Shown here piece after piece: positions 34,463 to 43,928 of a stretch of 64,000 bases of DNA. The first letter of the stretch is position 1. Each line of letters begins with the position of its first letter. The notes below the pieces were generated by a model, which was not told the DNA's origin, made no database searches, and worked only from the letters and a program-made list of their open reading frames with translations. This DNA comes from Salinimicrobium tongyeongense (GTDB lineage Bacteria > Bacteroidota > Bacteroidia > Flavobacteriales > Flavobacteriaceae): contig NZ_CP069620.1 of NCBI RefSeq assembly GCF_026109735.1, positions 682,001-746,000 of the forward strand, read 5' to 3'. The position numbers were made by a program, and so were the translations under genes.

Positions 34463-35011
34463 ATGAAGATATTCCTTTATTTATTGCTGTTGATCACAGC
34501 AGCCAATTGCGGAAATTCGAATAATGCCGAAAATGGACAGGAGACGACAGCACCAATTTCCCAGGAGGAAGAGACAGGGAACCTGATTGGAGAAATCAAT
34601 CGGGAAGATTTACAGCAAGCCCCTTTCTCTGCCTGGTTTGATCCCATGTACCAATCCTATAAACCGGGAGAGGAAGCACTCAGCACTATTAAGGAAAATA
34701 TCAATGAGTATGACATCATAATGTTCATGGGAACCTGGTGTGCAGATAGCCAGCGGGAAGTGCCAAAATTCTACAAGCTGCTTGAGCTTAGCGATTACGA
34801 TTTAGACAGGCTGCAGGTGATGGCGGTAAGGGAAGACAAAACCCTTCCCAACAAAATGGAAGAGGAATATGATGTTACCTACGTACCCACGATAATCTTT
34901 TTAAAAGATGGCGAAGAAGCAGGGAGGTTTGTGGAATACCCACAGGAAGAACTGGAAGATGACATTGCAAAAATAGTTTCGGGGCAGGAATACAGCCACT
35001 CTTACGAGTAG
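34463..35011 (+). CDS. Thioredoxin-fold lipoprotein with single active-site Cys
   Basis: 182 residues. Signal with lipobox-like TAANC (Cys17). A thioredoxin fold spans about 75-178: IMFMGTWCADSQREVPKFYKLL, then a cis-Pro region DVTYVPTIIFLKDG. The active site reads CADS instead of CxxC, so it cannot form the usual disulfide between two Cys. It may act as a monothiol reductase or sensor, or have lost redox function. Cotranscribed with gpmI (2-bp gap); no functional link is evident. Confidence 0.8.
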   Translation: MKIFLYLLLLITAANCGNSNNAENGQETTAPISQEEETGNLIGEINREDLQQAPFSAWFDPMYQSYKPGEEALSTIKENINEYDIIMFMGTWCADSQREVPKFYKLLELSDYDLDRLQVMAVREDKTLPNKMEEEYDVTYVPTIIFLKDGEEAGRFVEYPQEELEDDIAKIVSGQEYSHSYE

Positions 35012-35043
35012 TATTCACAGCCATTAAATTATTATTTTTGCGT

Positions 35044-35460
35044 ATGCCCAAAATGTTGACCATAGCTGTAGATTTTGATGGAACATTGGTGGAAAACCGC
35101 TATCCTGAAATAGGCAAACCCATTTTGTTTGCTTTTGAAACGCTACAAAAACTGCAGCAGGAAGGACATCAAATTATACTCTGGACCTATAGGAGCGGGG
35201 TGAAATTGCAGGAAGCCGTAGATTTTTGCAAGAGCAAGGGCATCAGGTTTTATGCAGTGAACAGGAGTTATCCTGAAGAGGAATTTGAAGAAGGGCACAT
35301 GAGCCGCAAAATTTTGGCCGATCTCTTTATAGACGACCGCAACATAAATGGTCTCCCCCCATGGGGGGAGATCTATCACCAGCTTTCAGAAAATTCTGAA
35401 GTTGAAGCCGGGCTTCCGAAGAAAGAAAATAAATTGCTAAGAATTTTTAAAAAACTATAA
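35044..35460 (+). CDS. HAD-like hydrolase (BT0820-like)
   Basis: 138 residues from the ATG at 35044; a TTG at 35038 in the same frame and an ATG at 35053 are alternative starts. HAD motif I VDFDGTLVENRYPEIG, motif II region IILWTYRSG, and DLFIDDRNINGLPPWGEIY near the C-terminus. It matches the small phosphatase family represented by Bacteroides BT0820. Substrate unknown. Its stop codon overlaps the map start (TAATG). Confidence 0.85.
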   Translation: MPKMLTIAVDFDGTLVENRYPEIGKPILFAFETLQKLQQEGHQIILWTYRSGVKLQEAVDFCKSKGIRFYAVNRSYPEEEFEEGHMSRKILADLFIDDRNINGLPPWGEIYHQLSENSEVEAGLPKKENKLLRIFKKL

Positions 35461-36283
35461 TGATCATACCAAGAACCAGAGAGGAAATCGAACTTATTCG
35501 CCACAGCGCATTAATCGTGTCGAAAACGCTGGGCATGCTGGCTTCTGAAGTCAAACCGGGCGTCACTACCCTGCAGCTCGATAAAATGGCCGAAGAATTT
35601 ATTCGTGACCACGGTGCAGAACCGGGTTTTCTTGGAATGTACGACTTCCCGAATTCTTTATGTATGAGCCCCAATGCACAGGTGGTGCACGGCATTCCCA
35701 ACAATGAGCCCCTAAAGGAAGGAGATGTGATTTCTATTGACTGCGGGGCTTACAAAAATGGCTTTTACGGCGATCACGCTTACACCTTTGGCGTGGGGGA
35801 AATAGACCCGGAAACCCAAAAACTTCTGGATGTGACCAAAGAATCCCTCTATATAGGGATCAGGGAATTTAAACTGGGCAACCGCGTGGGGATGTAGGTT
35901 ACGCCATTCAGCAACATGCCGAAAAGAACGGTTTTGGAGTGGTAAGAGAATTGGTGGGCCATGGGCTGGGGTCTAAAATGCACGAGGATCCCGAAATGCC
36001 AAACTACGGAAAACGCGGCCGCGGAAAAAAATTCATTGAAGGCATGGTAGTGGCCATAGAACCCATGATCAACGCCGGTACCCACCGCATTAAACAACTG
36101 CGTGACGGCTGGACCATTCTCACTGCCGACAATAAGCCCAGTGCACATTTTGAACACGATGTAGCTTTAATTGACGGAAAACCAGAACTTCTCTCAACTT
36201 TTCATTACATTTATGAAGCCTTGGGTATAGAAAGCAACGAAGAAGAAGAATTCAGGGCACAAACAATCAATTTCCATGATTAA
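35460..36283 (+). pseudogene. map: Methionine aminopeptidase, type I, with a one-base frameshift in this sequence
   Basis: The gene reads normally to about codon 142 (IPRTREEIELIRHSALIVSK, then CMSPNAQVVHGIPN, ISIDCGAYKNGFYGDHAYTF with metal ligands), then stops at 35897 after GNRVGM. Adding one G to the GGGG run at 35888-35891 gives GDVGYAIQQHAEKNGFGVVRELVGHGLG and restores the frame to 36283, with the ligands in GHGLGSKMHEDPEMPNYG, VAIEPMINAGT and FEHDVAL. The restored protein has 274 residues, normal for the family. It removes N-terminal Met and is essential in most bacteria, so a sequencing error or recent mutation is likely. It is linked tightly to its neighbours on both sides. Confidence 0.9.
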
Positions 36284-36839
36284 GAATTTTCGGCAGGAAA
36301 AATGGCTCCCCTATTCCAGAGAGAAATGGCAAGAGCGCTTTAAGTACGCTGTTTCCAATTACGGGAGGGTGGTGAGCTATGTTAAAAATCCTGACGGAGA
36401 TCTTTTAAAAGGTGGCAAGTCCCAAGGCTTCCTCACCTTTGTGGCAACCCTCAAAAATGGCAAAAAACAAGCCTGTTATATTCACCGGGTGGTTGCCGAA
36501 CTCTTTCTTCCGAAGAAAGAAGGAGACGAATATGTAATCCACAAGAACTACAATAAGACAGAAAATAAGGTTAGCAACCTTGCCTGGGTGACAAAAAAAG
36601 AATGGGTTGCGCATCAACAGAACAACCCGCAGGTAAAGGAAAATAAGCTGAAGCGAAAGCTGGGCACCATTAAATGCTATTCTAAGCTAAGTTATGCCCA
36701 GGCCACCGTGCTCAAGAAGAAACTGCTCGACCCCAACCGAAAGACCCGCATCAGGGTGCTGGCAAAGCAATTCGGAGTTTCAGAAATGCAGCTCTACCGC
36801 ATTAAATCGGGAGAAAACTGGGGAGATATCAAGGTATGA
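36276..36839 (+). CDS. NUMOD4/HNH-like protein with C-terminal HTH-like region
   Basis: 187 residues. A NUMOD4 motif (about 6-45) ends in YAVSNYGRVVSY; an HNH_3-like segment follows (about 60-115): CYIHRVVAELFLP, VIHKNYNKTENKVSNLAWVT and HQQNNP. The C-terminus (about 130-187) contains SYAQATVLKKKLL and IRVLAKQFGVSEMQLYRIKSGENW, a helix-turn-helix of the type in homing-endonuclease relatives. The gene overlaps the end of map by 8 bp and the methyltransferase start by 4 bp, so it looks like a stable operon member and not a selfish insertion. It binds DNA in all likelihood; cutting activity is unproven. Confidence 0.78.
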   Translation: MIKNFRQEKWLPYSREKWQERFKYAVSNYGRVVSYVKNPDGDLLKGGKSQGFLTFVATLKNGKKQACYIHRVVAELFLPKKEGDEYVIHKNYNKTENKVSNLAWVTKKEWVAHQQNNPQVKENKLKRKLGTIKCYSKLSYAQATVLKKKLLDPNRKTRIRVLAKQFGVSEMQLYRIKSGENWGDIKV

Positions 36840-37603
36840 TTGGAAAGGCTTTTAAGTTTTTTCTGAACAGGGTTCCCCGGCCTGTACTTATCCGACTTAG
36901 TTATGCGGTAAAACCCCTTTTTGTACTTAGCCTTCGCGGAAGAAAATACACAGACCCTATAGACGGCCGAAGTTTTTCAAAGTTTTTGCCCTATGGCTAC
37001 GGGCAGCAACGCGAGAATGTGCTTTCACCCTCTACCCTTTCCCTGGAGCGGCACCGGCTATTATGGCTTTACCTGAAAGAGCACACCACCTTCTTTACCG
37101 CCCCGCATAAAGTGCTGCATTTTGCTCCTGAACAGGCATTTTACAAGCGTTTCAGGAAATTAGGAAACATTAAGTACACCACAACCGACCTCAATTCTCC
37201 CCTGGCCGACGTAAAAGCCGATATTTGCAATCTCCCTTTTGAAGATAACAGCTTTGATTTCATCTTGTGCAATCACGTACTGGAACACATCCCCGATGAT
37301 ACAAAGGCCATGCAGGAAATTTTCAGGGTTTTAAGCCCCGGCGGAACTGCCATTCTGCAAATACCGCAGGATCTAAATCGCGAAAAAACATTTGAAGACA
37401 ACTCAATTACCGACCCTGCCCTGCGAGCAAAGATCTTTGGGCAATACGATCATGTAAGGGTTTACGGAAGAGATTACTTCAACAAATTAAGAGAAGTGGG
37501 CTTCAGGGTAGAAGAGGTAGATCTTACTTCACAAATGGAGCCACAACTGGTAGATAAATACCGTCTGGCGAAGGGAGAGATCATTCCGGTGGCAAAGAAG
37601 TGA
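36836..37603 (+). CDS. Class I SAM-dependent methyltransferase
   Basis: 255 residues. SAM-binding core: VLHFAPEQAFYKRFRK near residue 96, DLNSPLADVKADICNLPFEDNSFDFILCNHVLEHIPDD near 120-158 (given here in its characteristic parts ADICNLPF and FILCNHVLEHI), and LSPGGTAILQIP. The N-terminal 85 residues are basic (FKFFLNRVPRPVLIRL) and may bind the substrate. Substrate unknown. It overlaps the NUMOD4 gene by 4 bp. Confidence 0.85.
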   Translation: MIGKAFKFFLNRVPRPVLIRLSYAVKPLFVLSLRGRKYTDPIDGRSFSKFLPYGYGQQRENVLSPSTLSLERHRLLWLYLKEHTTFFTAPHKVLHFAPEQAFYKRFRKLGNIKYTTTDLNSPLADVKADICNLPFEDNSFDFILCNHVLEHIPDDTKAMQEIFRVLSPGGTAILQIPQDLNREKTFEDNSITDPALRAKIFGQYDHVRVYGRDYFNKLREVGFRVEEVDLTSQMEPQLVDKYRLAKGEIIPVAKK

Positions 37604-37808
37604 GCAGTTATTGGTTAATGGGGGATCAGGAATAATTATTTCAGAAAAATTGAATGAAAATTATTCTGCATAGTCCAACTTTAAGACCTTCCTAAGGCTT
37701 TAAGTGAATAGGAAAAAAATTTGTTCGAAATTACCTGGAGAACAACTTAGGAAGATACCCTGCCTATTCTTTTTGATACTAACCACTCAATAGTCATTCA
37801 TTGCTTAA

Positions 37809-38825
37809 TTATAAATCTTTCATAAGCTCGTCAAAACCCGGGGTGGCATATTCCTTCATTTCACCTCCAAGAGTAGAATAAATGAGGAAAGCATCTAAAT
37901 TATTTTCCTGCGAAAGTACCATTTTTGAGAGGTCAAACCCCATAGCCATAAAAGCAGTGGCATAGGCATCGGCCAACGCACAATTTTCAGCAAGAACAGT
38001 TACGCTAAGCAGGTCACTTTTTTGGGCAAAGCCGGTGAGCGGATTAATAGTATGAACGTAATGAGCCCCTGTTTCGGGATCTGTACGGTGTTTTCGGTAG
38101 TTTCCCGAAGTCGCCATAGCGCGGTTTCTCAGCTCAATGGTTGCCGTAAGTTCCCTTTGCCCTACTTCCTGCATAGGGTCATCAATCCCCACGGTCCAGT
38201 ACGCCCCTTTTTGTACGTTCATTCCTTTAGCAAGAAGTTCTCCCCCCAGCTCAATAAGGTAGTTATCCACATTCTTTGAATCGAGGTAATATCCCACAAG
38301 ATCAATGGCGTAACCTTTGGCAATAGCGTTAAAATCGAGGTATATGTTGGGAGTATCTTTGATAAGCAGGTTGTCGTTCAATTCCAGCTTTTCAAAACCC
38401 ACAAATTGCATAAGGGAATCTATGGTGACCGAGTCTATTTCTTTAGGGCCATTTTCGGGGCCAAATCCATATTGATTCACAAGGTCGCCCACGGTAGGAT
38501 CAAAGTACCCGTTACTTTGGCGCCACACCTCTTTTGAGAGTTTAAATACATTCTGAAAAAGAGTGTCTACCTCTACCAGGCTGTCTCCCCTGTTTATCCT
38601 CGAAATATCTGAAGATTCCCTGTAGGTGCTCATGGACTGGTTCACCCGTTCAAAAATGGAATCGAGAGCTTTCTCAAGCGGTATTTCATCTTCAGAATAA
38701 TAGCTTATTGAATAGGTAGTGCCCAGGGCTTCTCCATACGCATTCCTTTCTTCATCTGCTTGTGAACATGAAACAACCAGGGAACACAACAACAGCAATC
38801 TGATAGCAGGTCTTAAAAATGTCAT
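37809..38825 (-). CDS. apbE: FAD:protein FMN transferase (ApbE)
   Basis: 338 residues. Lipoprotein signal with SLVVSC (Cys20), so it acts in the periplasm. ApbE motifs: GTTYSISYY, STYRESSDISRIN, YFDPTVGDLVNQYGFGP, YLDFNAIAKGYAIDLVG, and the Mg-binding region HTINPLTGF, CALADAYATAFMAMG. It attaches FMN through a phosphoester to Thr in NqrB and NqrC, which are encoded upstream. It follows the 118-residue gene after 2 bp, and a terminator precedes both. Confidence 0.94.
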   Translation of the reverse strand: MTFLRPAIRLLLLCSLVVSCSQADEERNAYGEALGTTYSISYYSEDEIPLEKALDSIFERVNQSMSTYRESSDISRINRGDSLVEVDTLFQNVFKLSKEVWRQSNGYFDPTVGDLVNQYGFGPENGPKEIDSVTIDSLMQFVGFEKLELNDNLLIKDTPNIYLDFNAIAKGYAIDLVGYYLDSKNVDNYLIELGGELLAKGMNVQKGAYWTVGIDDPMQEVGQRELTATIELRNRAMATSGNYRKHRTDPETGAHYVHTINPLTGFAQKSDLLSVTVLAENCALADAYATAFMAMGFDLSKMVLSQENNLDAFLIYSTLGGEMKEYATPGFDELMKDL

Positions 38826-38827
38826 TT

Positions 38828-39184
38828 TTAGATTTCTTTTAATCCGGGGTAATTAACTACATAATCTTCTGACCTCATAACGGGCAATTCATAGTCTTTG
38901 GAATTTGCGAGCCCCACGCCGGCATAAAAAGTGCGGGCATTAAATTTTAAAGCCTGCTCTTTTACAGTTTCCAAAAAGATCATATCAATATCTCGCGGAT
39001 CGTGTGGATATTCTATTGCCCGCACTACAACGAAATGCAACTTTTTATTCCTTAAAGCCACGAACTGAGGGTCCTTTTTAAAATCACTATTGACACCCAG
39101 AAATTCATATCCCTGTTCTTCCAGATCTTTACCCACAATGTTCATTGCAAGGTTATGCAGTTCCTGATCGGTTAATTGTGACAT
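38828..39184 (-). CDS. Nqr-associated small protein (118 aa)
   Basis: 118 residues, no signal peptide or membrane segment. It has a mixed alpha/beta pattern with KLHFVVVRAIEYPHDPRDID and FYAGVGLANSKDYELP. In Flavobacteriaceae this gene lies between nqrF and apbE and is often mislabelled as an NqrF subunit, but there is no Fe-S or FAD motif here. It may help assemble or flavinylate the complex; that is inference from position. It is cotranscribed with apbE. Confidence 0.75.
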   Translation of the reverse strand: MSQLTDQELHNLAMNIVGKDLEEQGYEFLGVNSDFKKDPQFVALRNKKLHFVVVRAIEYPHDPRDIDMIFLETVKEQALKFNARTFYAGVGLANSKDYELPVMRSEDYVVNYPGLKEI

Positions 39185-39228
39185 GATTCAAAATTAGTTA
39201 ATTCAGCTTAATATAATGTGTCCAAATC

Positions 39229-39259
39229 AAAAACAGCCACCAATAGGCAGCTGTTTTTT
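39229..39259 (-). terminator. Bidirectional terminator between nqrF and the 118-aa gene
   Basis: AAAACAGC and GCTGTTTT pair exactly around a 12-base loop, with T runs on both strands. It lies 21 bp after the nqrF stop and 45 bp before the next start codon. Partial read-through could set a lower level of apbE relative to nqr. Confidence 0.8.
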
Positions 39260-39279
39260 ATCATTTTAACTTCTTCAGA

Positions 39280-40569
39280 TTATCCTCCAAAGTCATCAAA
39301 TCTCACGTTTTCTGGTGGCACTCCAAAATCTTCGGCCATTTTCTCTACAGCCTTGTTCATTAGCGGAGGTCCACAGAAATAGAATTCAATTTCTTCCGGT
39401 TCATCGTGCAGGCTAAGGTAGTTATCAATAACCACCTGGTGAATAAATCCTACAAAACCGTCTCCTTCTCCCTCAATTCCATCTTTTACTTTCCAGTTGT
39501 CTTCTTCAAGAGGTTCAGAAAGTGCGATGTAGAATTTGAAGTTAGGGAAGTCTCTTTCAAGAGCCCTAAAATGTTCAGTATAGAACAACTCCCTTTTAGA
39601 ACGCCCACCGTACCAGTAAGTTACTTTTCTTCCGGTCTTAAGGGTTCTGAAAAGGTGGTACAAATGCGAACGCATTGGCGCCATTCCTGCTCCCCCACCA
39701 ACGTAAAGCATTTCTGCGTCGCTGTGGTTGATAAAGAATTCTCCATAAGGTCCTGAAATAGTGACTTTATCTCCTTTTTTCTGATTGAAGATGTAAGAAG
39801 AAGCTATACCAGGGTTTACGGTCATCCAGTCGTTCTTGGCACGATCCCATGGCGGGGTGGCAACACGAACGTTAAGCATGATCCTTCTTCCTTCGGCAGG
39901 GTAAGAAGCCATGGAATAGGCTCTTTCAACTACTTCGGGGTTCTTCATTACAAGTGGCCAAAGATTGAATTTATCCCACTCAAGTTTAAATTTATCAGGT
40001 TCTCCTGGGTGTTCTTCAGGATGCGCGGTAATATCCATATCTTCATACTTGACCTCGCATTTTGGGATTTCGATCTGGATATATCCTCCAGCCTTGTAAT
40101 CCATATCTTCAGGAATTTCCACAACAAATTCCTTAATGAACGATGCCACGTTGTAGTTGCTCACTACGGTAGCCTCCCATTTCTTAATTCCGAATACTTC
40201 TTCGGGAATGGTGATCTTCATATCCTGCTTTACCTTTACCTGGCACCCAAGACGCCATCCATCGGCAATCTCTTTACGTGTAAAGTGAGGTTCTTCAGTA
40301 GGCAGGATAGTTCCGCCACCTTCAGCAACAATACATTTACACTGAATACAGGTACCACCTCCACCACAGGCAGAAGGGAGGAAAAGTTTGTTTTCACCCA
40401 AAGTAGACAGAAGCGTACCTCCAGATCCTACTTCAATATCTTTTTCGTTGTTAATATTGATCTTTACAGGTCCCGATGGTATTAACTTGGCTTTTGCTCC
40501 CAATAGAACAGCAACCAGGATTAAGATAAGGACTAAGAATACAATAACACTTGCTATAATTACTTCCAT
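39280..40569 (-). CDS. nqrF: Na+-translocating NADH:quinone reductase subunit F
   Basis: 429 residues. One N-terminal membrane helix (about 1-25), a plant-type 2Fe-2S ferredoxin domain (Cys in [16 protein letters not shown] and LGCQV, about 65-112), an FAD domain with RAYSMASYP near 218-226, and an NADH-binding domain with [15 protein letters not shown] near 288-302. It takes electrons from NADH to start the chain through the other subunits. It starts 10 bp after nqrE. Confidence 0.97.
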   Translation of the reverse strand: MEVIIASVIVFLVLILILVAVLLGAKAKLIPSGPVKININNEKDIEVGSGGTLLSTLGENKLFLPSACGGGGTCIQCKCIVAEGGGTILPTEEPHFTRKEIADGWRLGCQVKVKQDMKITIPEEVFGIKKWEATVVSNYNVASFIKEFVVEIPEDMDYKAGGYIQIEIPKCEVKYEDMDITAHPEEHPGEPDKFKLEWDKFNLWPLVMKNPEVVERAYSMASYPAEGRRIMLNVRVATPPWDRAKNDWMTVNPGIASSYIFNQKKGDKVTISGPYGEFFINHSDAEMLYVGGGAGMAPMRSHLYHLFRTLKTGRKVTYWYGGRSKRELFYTEHFRALERDFPNFKFYIALSEPLEEDNWKVKDGIEGEGDGFVGFIHQVVIDNYLSLHDEPEEIEFYFCGPPLMNKAVEKMAEDFGVPPENVRFDDFGG

Positions 40570-40579
40570 TGCTTTCTCT

Positions 40580-41194
40580 CTATATTTTGATTCCCATGAA
40601 ACTCATGAATCCAAGAGCCATAAGTCCGGTGATTATAAAAGTGATCCCCAAACCTTTGAGCGGCGCAGGAACGTTTGAATAAGCGATTTTTTCACGAATG
40701 GCTGCAATACCCAGAATGGCGAGGAACCAGCCAATTCCACTTCCAAAACCATAAGTTACAGCTTCCCCAAGACCTGAAAAATCTTTTTGCTGCATGAACA
40801 GTGCCCCTCCCAGGATGGCACAGTTTACCGCGATAAGCGGAAGGAAGATCCCCAGGGCACCATAAAGCGCGGGAGCAAACTTCTCAACCACCATTTCTAC
40901 GAGCTGAACCATAGCGGCAATAACGGCGATGAACATTATGAAACTAAGGAAACTCAGGTCGATGGTTGCATATTCTTCGTTCAACCAGGAAAGTGCACCG
41001 GGTCTTAGAAGATATTTATCGAGTAAAAAGTTAATAGGCACGGTCATGGTCAAAACGAAAATTACCGCTGCACCTAATCCAACCCCTGTTTTTACGGTCT
41101 TGGAAACTGCGAGGTACGAACACATCCCAAGGAAGTATGCAAAGATCATGTTCTCAATGAAGATGCTTCGTACGAATAAATTTATATAATCCAT
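40580..41194 (-). CDS. nqrE: Na+-translocating NADH:quinone reductase subunit E
   Basis: 204 residues with six membrane segments. The family signature appears in [20 protein letters not shown] with its conserved Cys, and in [13 protein letters not shown], the second conserved Cys region. Together with NqrD it binds the membrane-embedded Fe centre and forms part of the Na+ path. It starts 24 bp after nqrD. Confidence 0.97.
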   Translation of the reverse strand: MDYINLFVRSIFIENMIFAYFLGMCSYLAVSKTVKTGVGLGAAVIFVLTMTVPINFLLDKYLLRPGALSWLNEEYATIDLSFLSFIMFIAVIAAMVQLVEMVVEKFAPALYGALGIFLPLIAVNCAILGGALFMQQKDFSGLGEAVTYGFGSGIGWFLAILGIAAIREKIAYSNVPAPLKGLGITFIITGLMALGFMSFMGIKI

Positions 41195-41218
41195 AGTCGA
41201 ATTTTTTGAGGTTATAGA

Positions 41219-41977
41219 TTAGGCTTCTATTAGTTTACGGTTTCTTGAGCGTTGTACCCAGATGATGATCCCCACCACTATAAGTGCCATAGGAGAAAGG
41301 AGCATTAAACCGTTGTTTTCATATCCAAGAGCATAAAACCCAGTAGATTCTGCCAGGGTAGCTCCTTTGTGCCCAAGGATCTCATAGCCAAAAAGCTTAC
41401 CTGCTCCAAGAAGCTCGCGGAAGAAAGCTACAATGATAAGGATCAAACCATATCCGGCAGCATTTCCTATTCCATCAAGAAAAGATTTATACACCCCGTT
41501 ACCAAGGGCAAAGGCTTCAAGCCGCCCCATCACGATACAGTTGGTAATAATAAGACCAATAAATACCGACAGCTGTTTACTCACATCGTAGGCATAGGCC
41601 CTAAGCACCTGGTCTACAAGCGCCACCAGCGAAGCTACTACCACAAGCTGAACGATAATCCTGATCCTGTTTGGAATAAGGTTTCTAAGTGCCGAAATGA
41701 TCATGTTACTAAAAGCCATAACCGCCATAACCGCAATTGCCATAACAATTGCAGGTTCCAGCTGCACGGTGATCGCAAGAGCCGAACAAATACCCAAAAC
41801 CTGAACGGTAATAGGGTTATCATCATCAAGAGGATCTGTAAGTAACTTCCTGTTGGCCCTTGATAAAAAATGCTCTTTTTCCTCGGAATCAGAAAGGAAA
41901 AGGATCATTGCGTCTTTCTTATTTTCATTGTCTACCTCAGCAATTTGCTCAGGTTTATTTTTTGTCTCCTGTGCCAT
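41219..41977 (-). CDS. nqrD: Na+-translocating NADH:quinone reductase subunit D (with N-terminal extension)
   Basis: 252 residues with six membrane segments from about residue 56. Conserved: [29 protein letters not shown] and [19 protein letters not shown], with the Cys residues for the Fe centre shared with NqrE. It carries about 38 acidic, soluble residues before the usual start ([22 protein letters not shown]), which is longer than the roughly 210-residue family norm. An internal ATG at 41911 or so could be the true start, but the ATG at 41977 lies 2 bp after nqrC, which favours it. Confidence 0.93.
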   Translation of the reverse strand: MAQETKNKPEQIAEVDNENKKDAMILFLSDSEEKEHFLSRANRKLLTDPLDDDNPITVQVLGICSALAITVQLEPAIVMAIAVMAVMAFSNMIISALRNLIPNRIRIIVQLVVVASLVALVDQVLRAYAYDVSKQLSVFIGLIITNCIVMGRLEAFALGNGVYKSFLDGIGNAAGYGLILIIVAFFRELLGAGKLFGYEILGHKGATLAESTGFYALGYENNGLMLLSPMALIVVGIIIWVQRSRNRKLIEA

Positions 41978-41979
41978 AA

Positions 41980-42723
41980 CTATAAATTACTTGCAACGTT
42001 TAACTCTGTTTTGCTCTTGAAATAGGGCAGGTAATGCTGAAGCCTTTCAGAAATCATATCTGAAACCCCGTCTCCGGTAATAGTTGCTCCAGAAATTGCA
42101 TCAACCTTATTATCATCTTTAGAAGAACTGCTGTTACCTTTCACAACAGACACTCCTATAAGTTCTCCATTCTCATCAAAGATCTTCTCATCGGTAAAGC
42201 GCTCTCTAAACCATTCCTGGGTGATCTCGGCACCAAGTCCCGGAGTTTCTCCCAGGTGATCAAATACGGCACCTTTAATGGTATTTACATCATCCTTTAA
42301 AGAAATATATCCAAAAATGGCATTCCAAAGCCCCGCTCCTCTTAGCGGAATAATGTAATAAGTTTCACCGTCAACCTCGGCTATATATAGCGGGAAGTTT
42401 TGCTCTGTATCAACCTTTTTAAGCTCTTTGGCAAGATCTACATCAAAAGCATTCACTCCTTCTTTTTCCTGGCCTTCATTATTAAGAACAAGCTGTTCTT
42501 TAATATACTGCTCAAATAAAGCTTCGGCTCCGGCCCTGTCGGTTTCAACACCCACTGTAGCCAGGATGTTCTGCATCTTTTCCTGACGCATGTTCTCATA
42601 CTGCCTTGGCTGCAACGAAGTAGCTGCAAAAGCCAGAACAACCCCTACTACCACAACCATAACGATGGCAAAAATGAACGTGTACGAATTGGTGTTCGTT
42701 TTATTTACTGTTTTCTCTTCCAT
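41980..42723 (-). CDS. nqrC: Na+-translocating NADH:quinone reductase subunit C
   Basis: 247 residues. One N-terminal membrane helix (about 13-34) and a periplasmic FMN-binding domain. The flavinylation motif SGATIT occurs in [19 protein letters not shown] near 212-230; Thr is the FMN-bearing residue set by Apb[12 protein letters not shown] near 154-164 is also conserved. Adjacent to nqrB by 2 bp and nqrD by 2 bp. Confidence 0.97.
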   Translation of the reverse strand: MEEKTVNKTNTNSYTFIFAIVMVVVVGVVLAFAATSLQPRQYENMRQEKMQNILATVGVETDRAGAEALFEQYIKEQLVLNNEGQEKEGVNAFDVDLAKELKKVDTEQNFPLYIAEVDGETYYIIPLRGAGLWNAIFGYISLKDDVNTIKGAVFDHLGETPGLGAEITQEWFRERFTDEKIFDENGELIGVSVVKGNSSSSKDDNKVDAISGATITGDGVSDMISERLQHYLPYFKSKTELNVASNL

Positions 42724-42725
42724 AA

Positions 42726-43928
42726 CTATACTACAGTTTCAACTTGTTTGTTAATACCTGCTGCTTTTCTTTTCACACGGCGTTTGATGTTACCCTGAAT
42801 CACGTAGTGATCTATAGTTGGAGCAAATACGTTCATTAAAAGAATTGCCAGCATCACTCCTTCAGGATATGCAGGGTTGAATACCCTGATCATCACCGAC
42901 AAGAAACCGATCAGGAATCCATAGATCCACTTCCCTTTGTAGGTTTGTGCCGCCGAAACAGGATCGGTTGCCATATAAACAATCCCGAAAGCCAGCCCTC
43001 CGGCTACCAGGTGATTGTACCATGGGAAGTTGGTAAGAGCATTCCCTTCAAGCCCCATAGCTGGAAGAGCGTTAAAGATCAAGCCCATTACTGAAGCTCC
43101 CAACACTGCACTTAGCATGATCCTCCAGCTACCCACTTTAGTGAATATGAGGAAGAGAGCTCCTAAAAGACACAATGCTGCTGAAGTCTCAGAAACTGAA
43201 CCAGGGATCATTCCCCAGAACATATCCATTGTGGTATACTCAACCGGCTGACCGGCAGCAAGGGTTCCTAAAATCGTTTCTCCCGAAACCCCGTCTACCT
43301 GGGAAGCGTTCATTACCCACACCTGGTTACCCGACATATAAGTAGGATACGCAAAGAAGGCAAAAGCCCGTGCTGTAAGGGCGGGGTTAAGGATATTCAT
43401 CCCGGTTCCCCCAAAAGCTTCTTTTCCAATAATTACAGCAAAAACTACCGAAATTGCCAGCATCCAAAGCGGAAGACCTACAGGCATGATCATCGGAATT
43501 AAAAGCCCCGTTACCAGGTAACCTTCGTTCACCTCGTGCCCTCTAAAAATGGCAAAAGCAAACTCAATTCCAAGCCCTACCGCATAAGAGACCACAATCA
43601 TTGGCAGTATTTCAAGTGCCCCGTGACCAAATGCATCCCAGAAGTCAACTTCAGGCTGAATTTGTTTGAGGTACTGATAACCCACGTTCCACATACTAAA
43701 GAGCAGTACAGGCAGCAGGGCGATCACCACAGTGATCATCACCCTCTTTAAATCTACCGCATCCCTAACATGGGCACCTTTTCTTGTAGTGTGATTTGGA
43801 GTAAAGAGAAAAGTATCCAGCGCGTTAATGGCAGGAGAATACTTTTCAAGTTTTTTACCCTTAGCAAAGGGCTCCTTAAATTTATCTAATTTTTGTCTAA
43901 TCCATTCCATAGTAAACAGTTTATCCAA
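42726..43928 (-). CDS. nqrB: Na+-translocating NADH:quinone reductase subunit B
   Basis: 400 residues. About ten membrane segments, with riboflavin and covalent FMN sites. The probable flavinylation site is SGETIL in NASQVDGVSGETILG near residue 215. Other conserved parts: RDAVDLKRVM, GKEAFGGTGMNILNPALTARAF and YMATDPVSAAQT. It overlaps nqrA by 8 bp (43921-43928). NqrB holds the ubiquinone/menaquinone site and the Na+ channel in part. Confidence 0.97.
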   Translation of the reverse strand: MDKLFTMEWIRQKLDKFKEPFAKGKKLEKYSPAINALDTFLFTPNHTTRKGAHVRDAVDLKRVMITVVIALLPVLLFSMWNVGYQYLKQIQPEVDFWDAFGHGALEILPMIVVSYAVGLGIEFAFAIFRGHEVNEGYLVTGLLIPMIMPVGLPLWMLAISVVFAVIIGKEAFGGTGMNILNPALTARAFAFFAYPTYMSGNQVWVMNASQVDGVSGETILGTLAAGQPVEYTTMDMFWGMIPGSVSETSAALCLLGALFLIFTKVGSWRIMLSAVLGASVMGLIFNALPAMGLEGNALTNFPWYNHLVAGGLAFGIVYMATDPVSAAQTYKGKWIYGFLIGFLSVMIRVFNPAYPEGVMLAILLMNVFAPTIDHYVIQGNIKRRVKRKAAGINKQVETVV

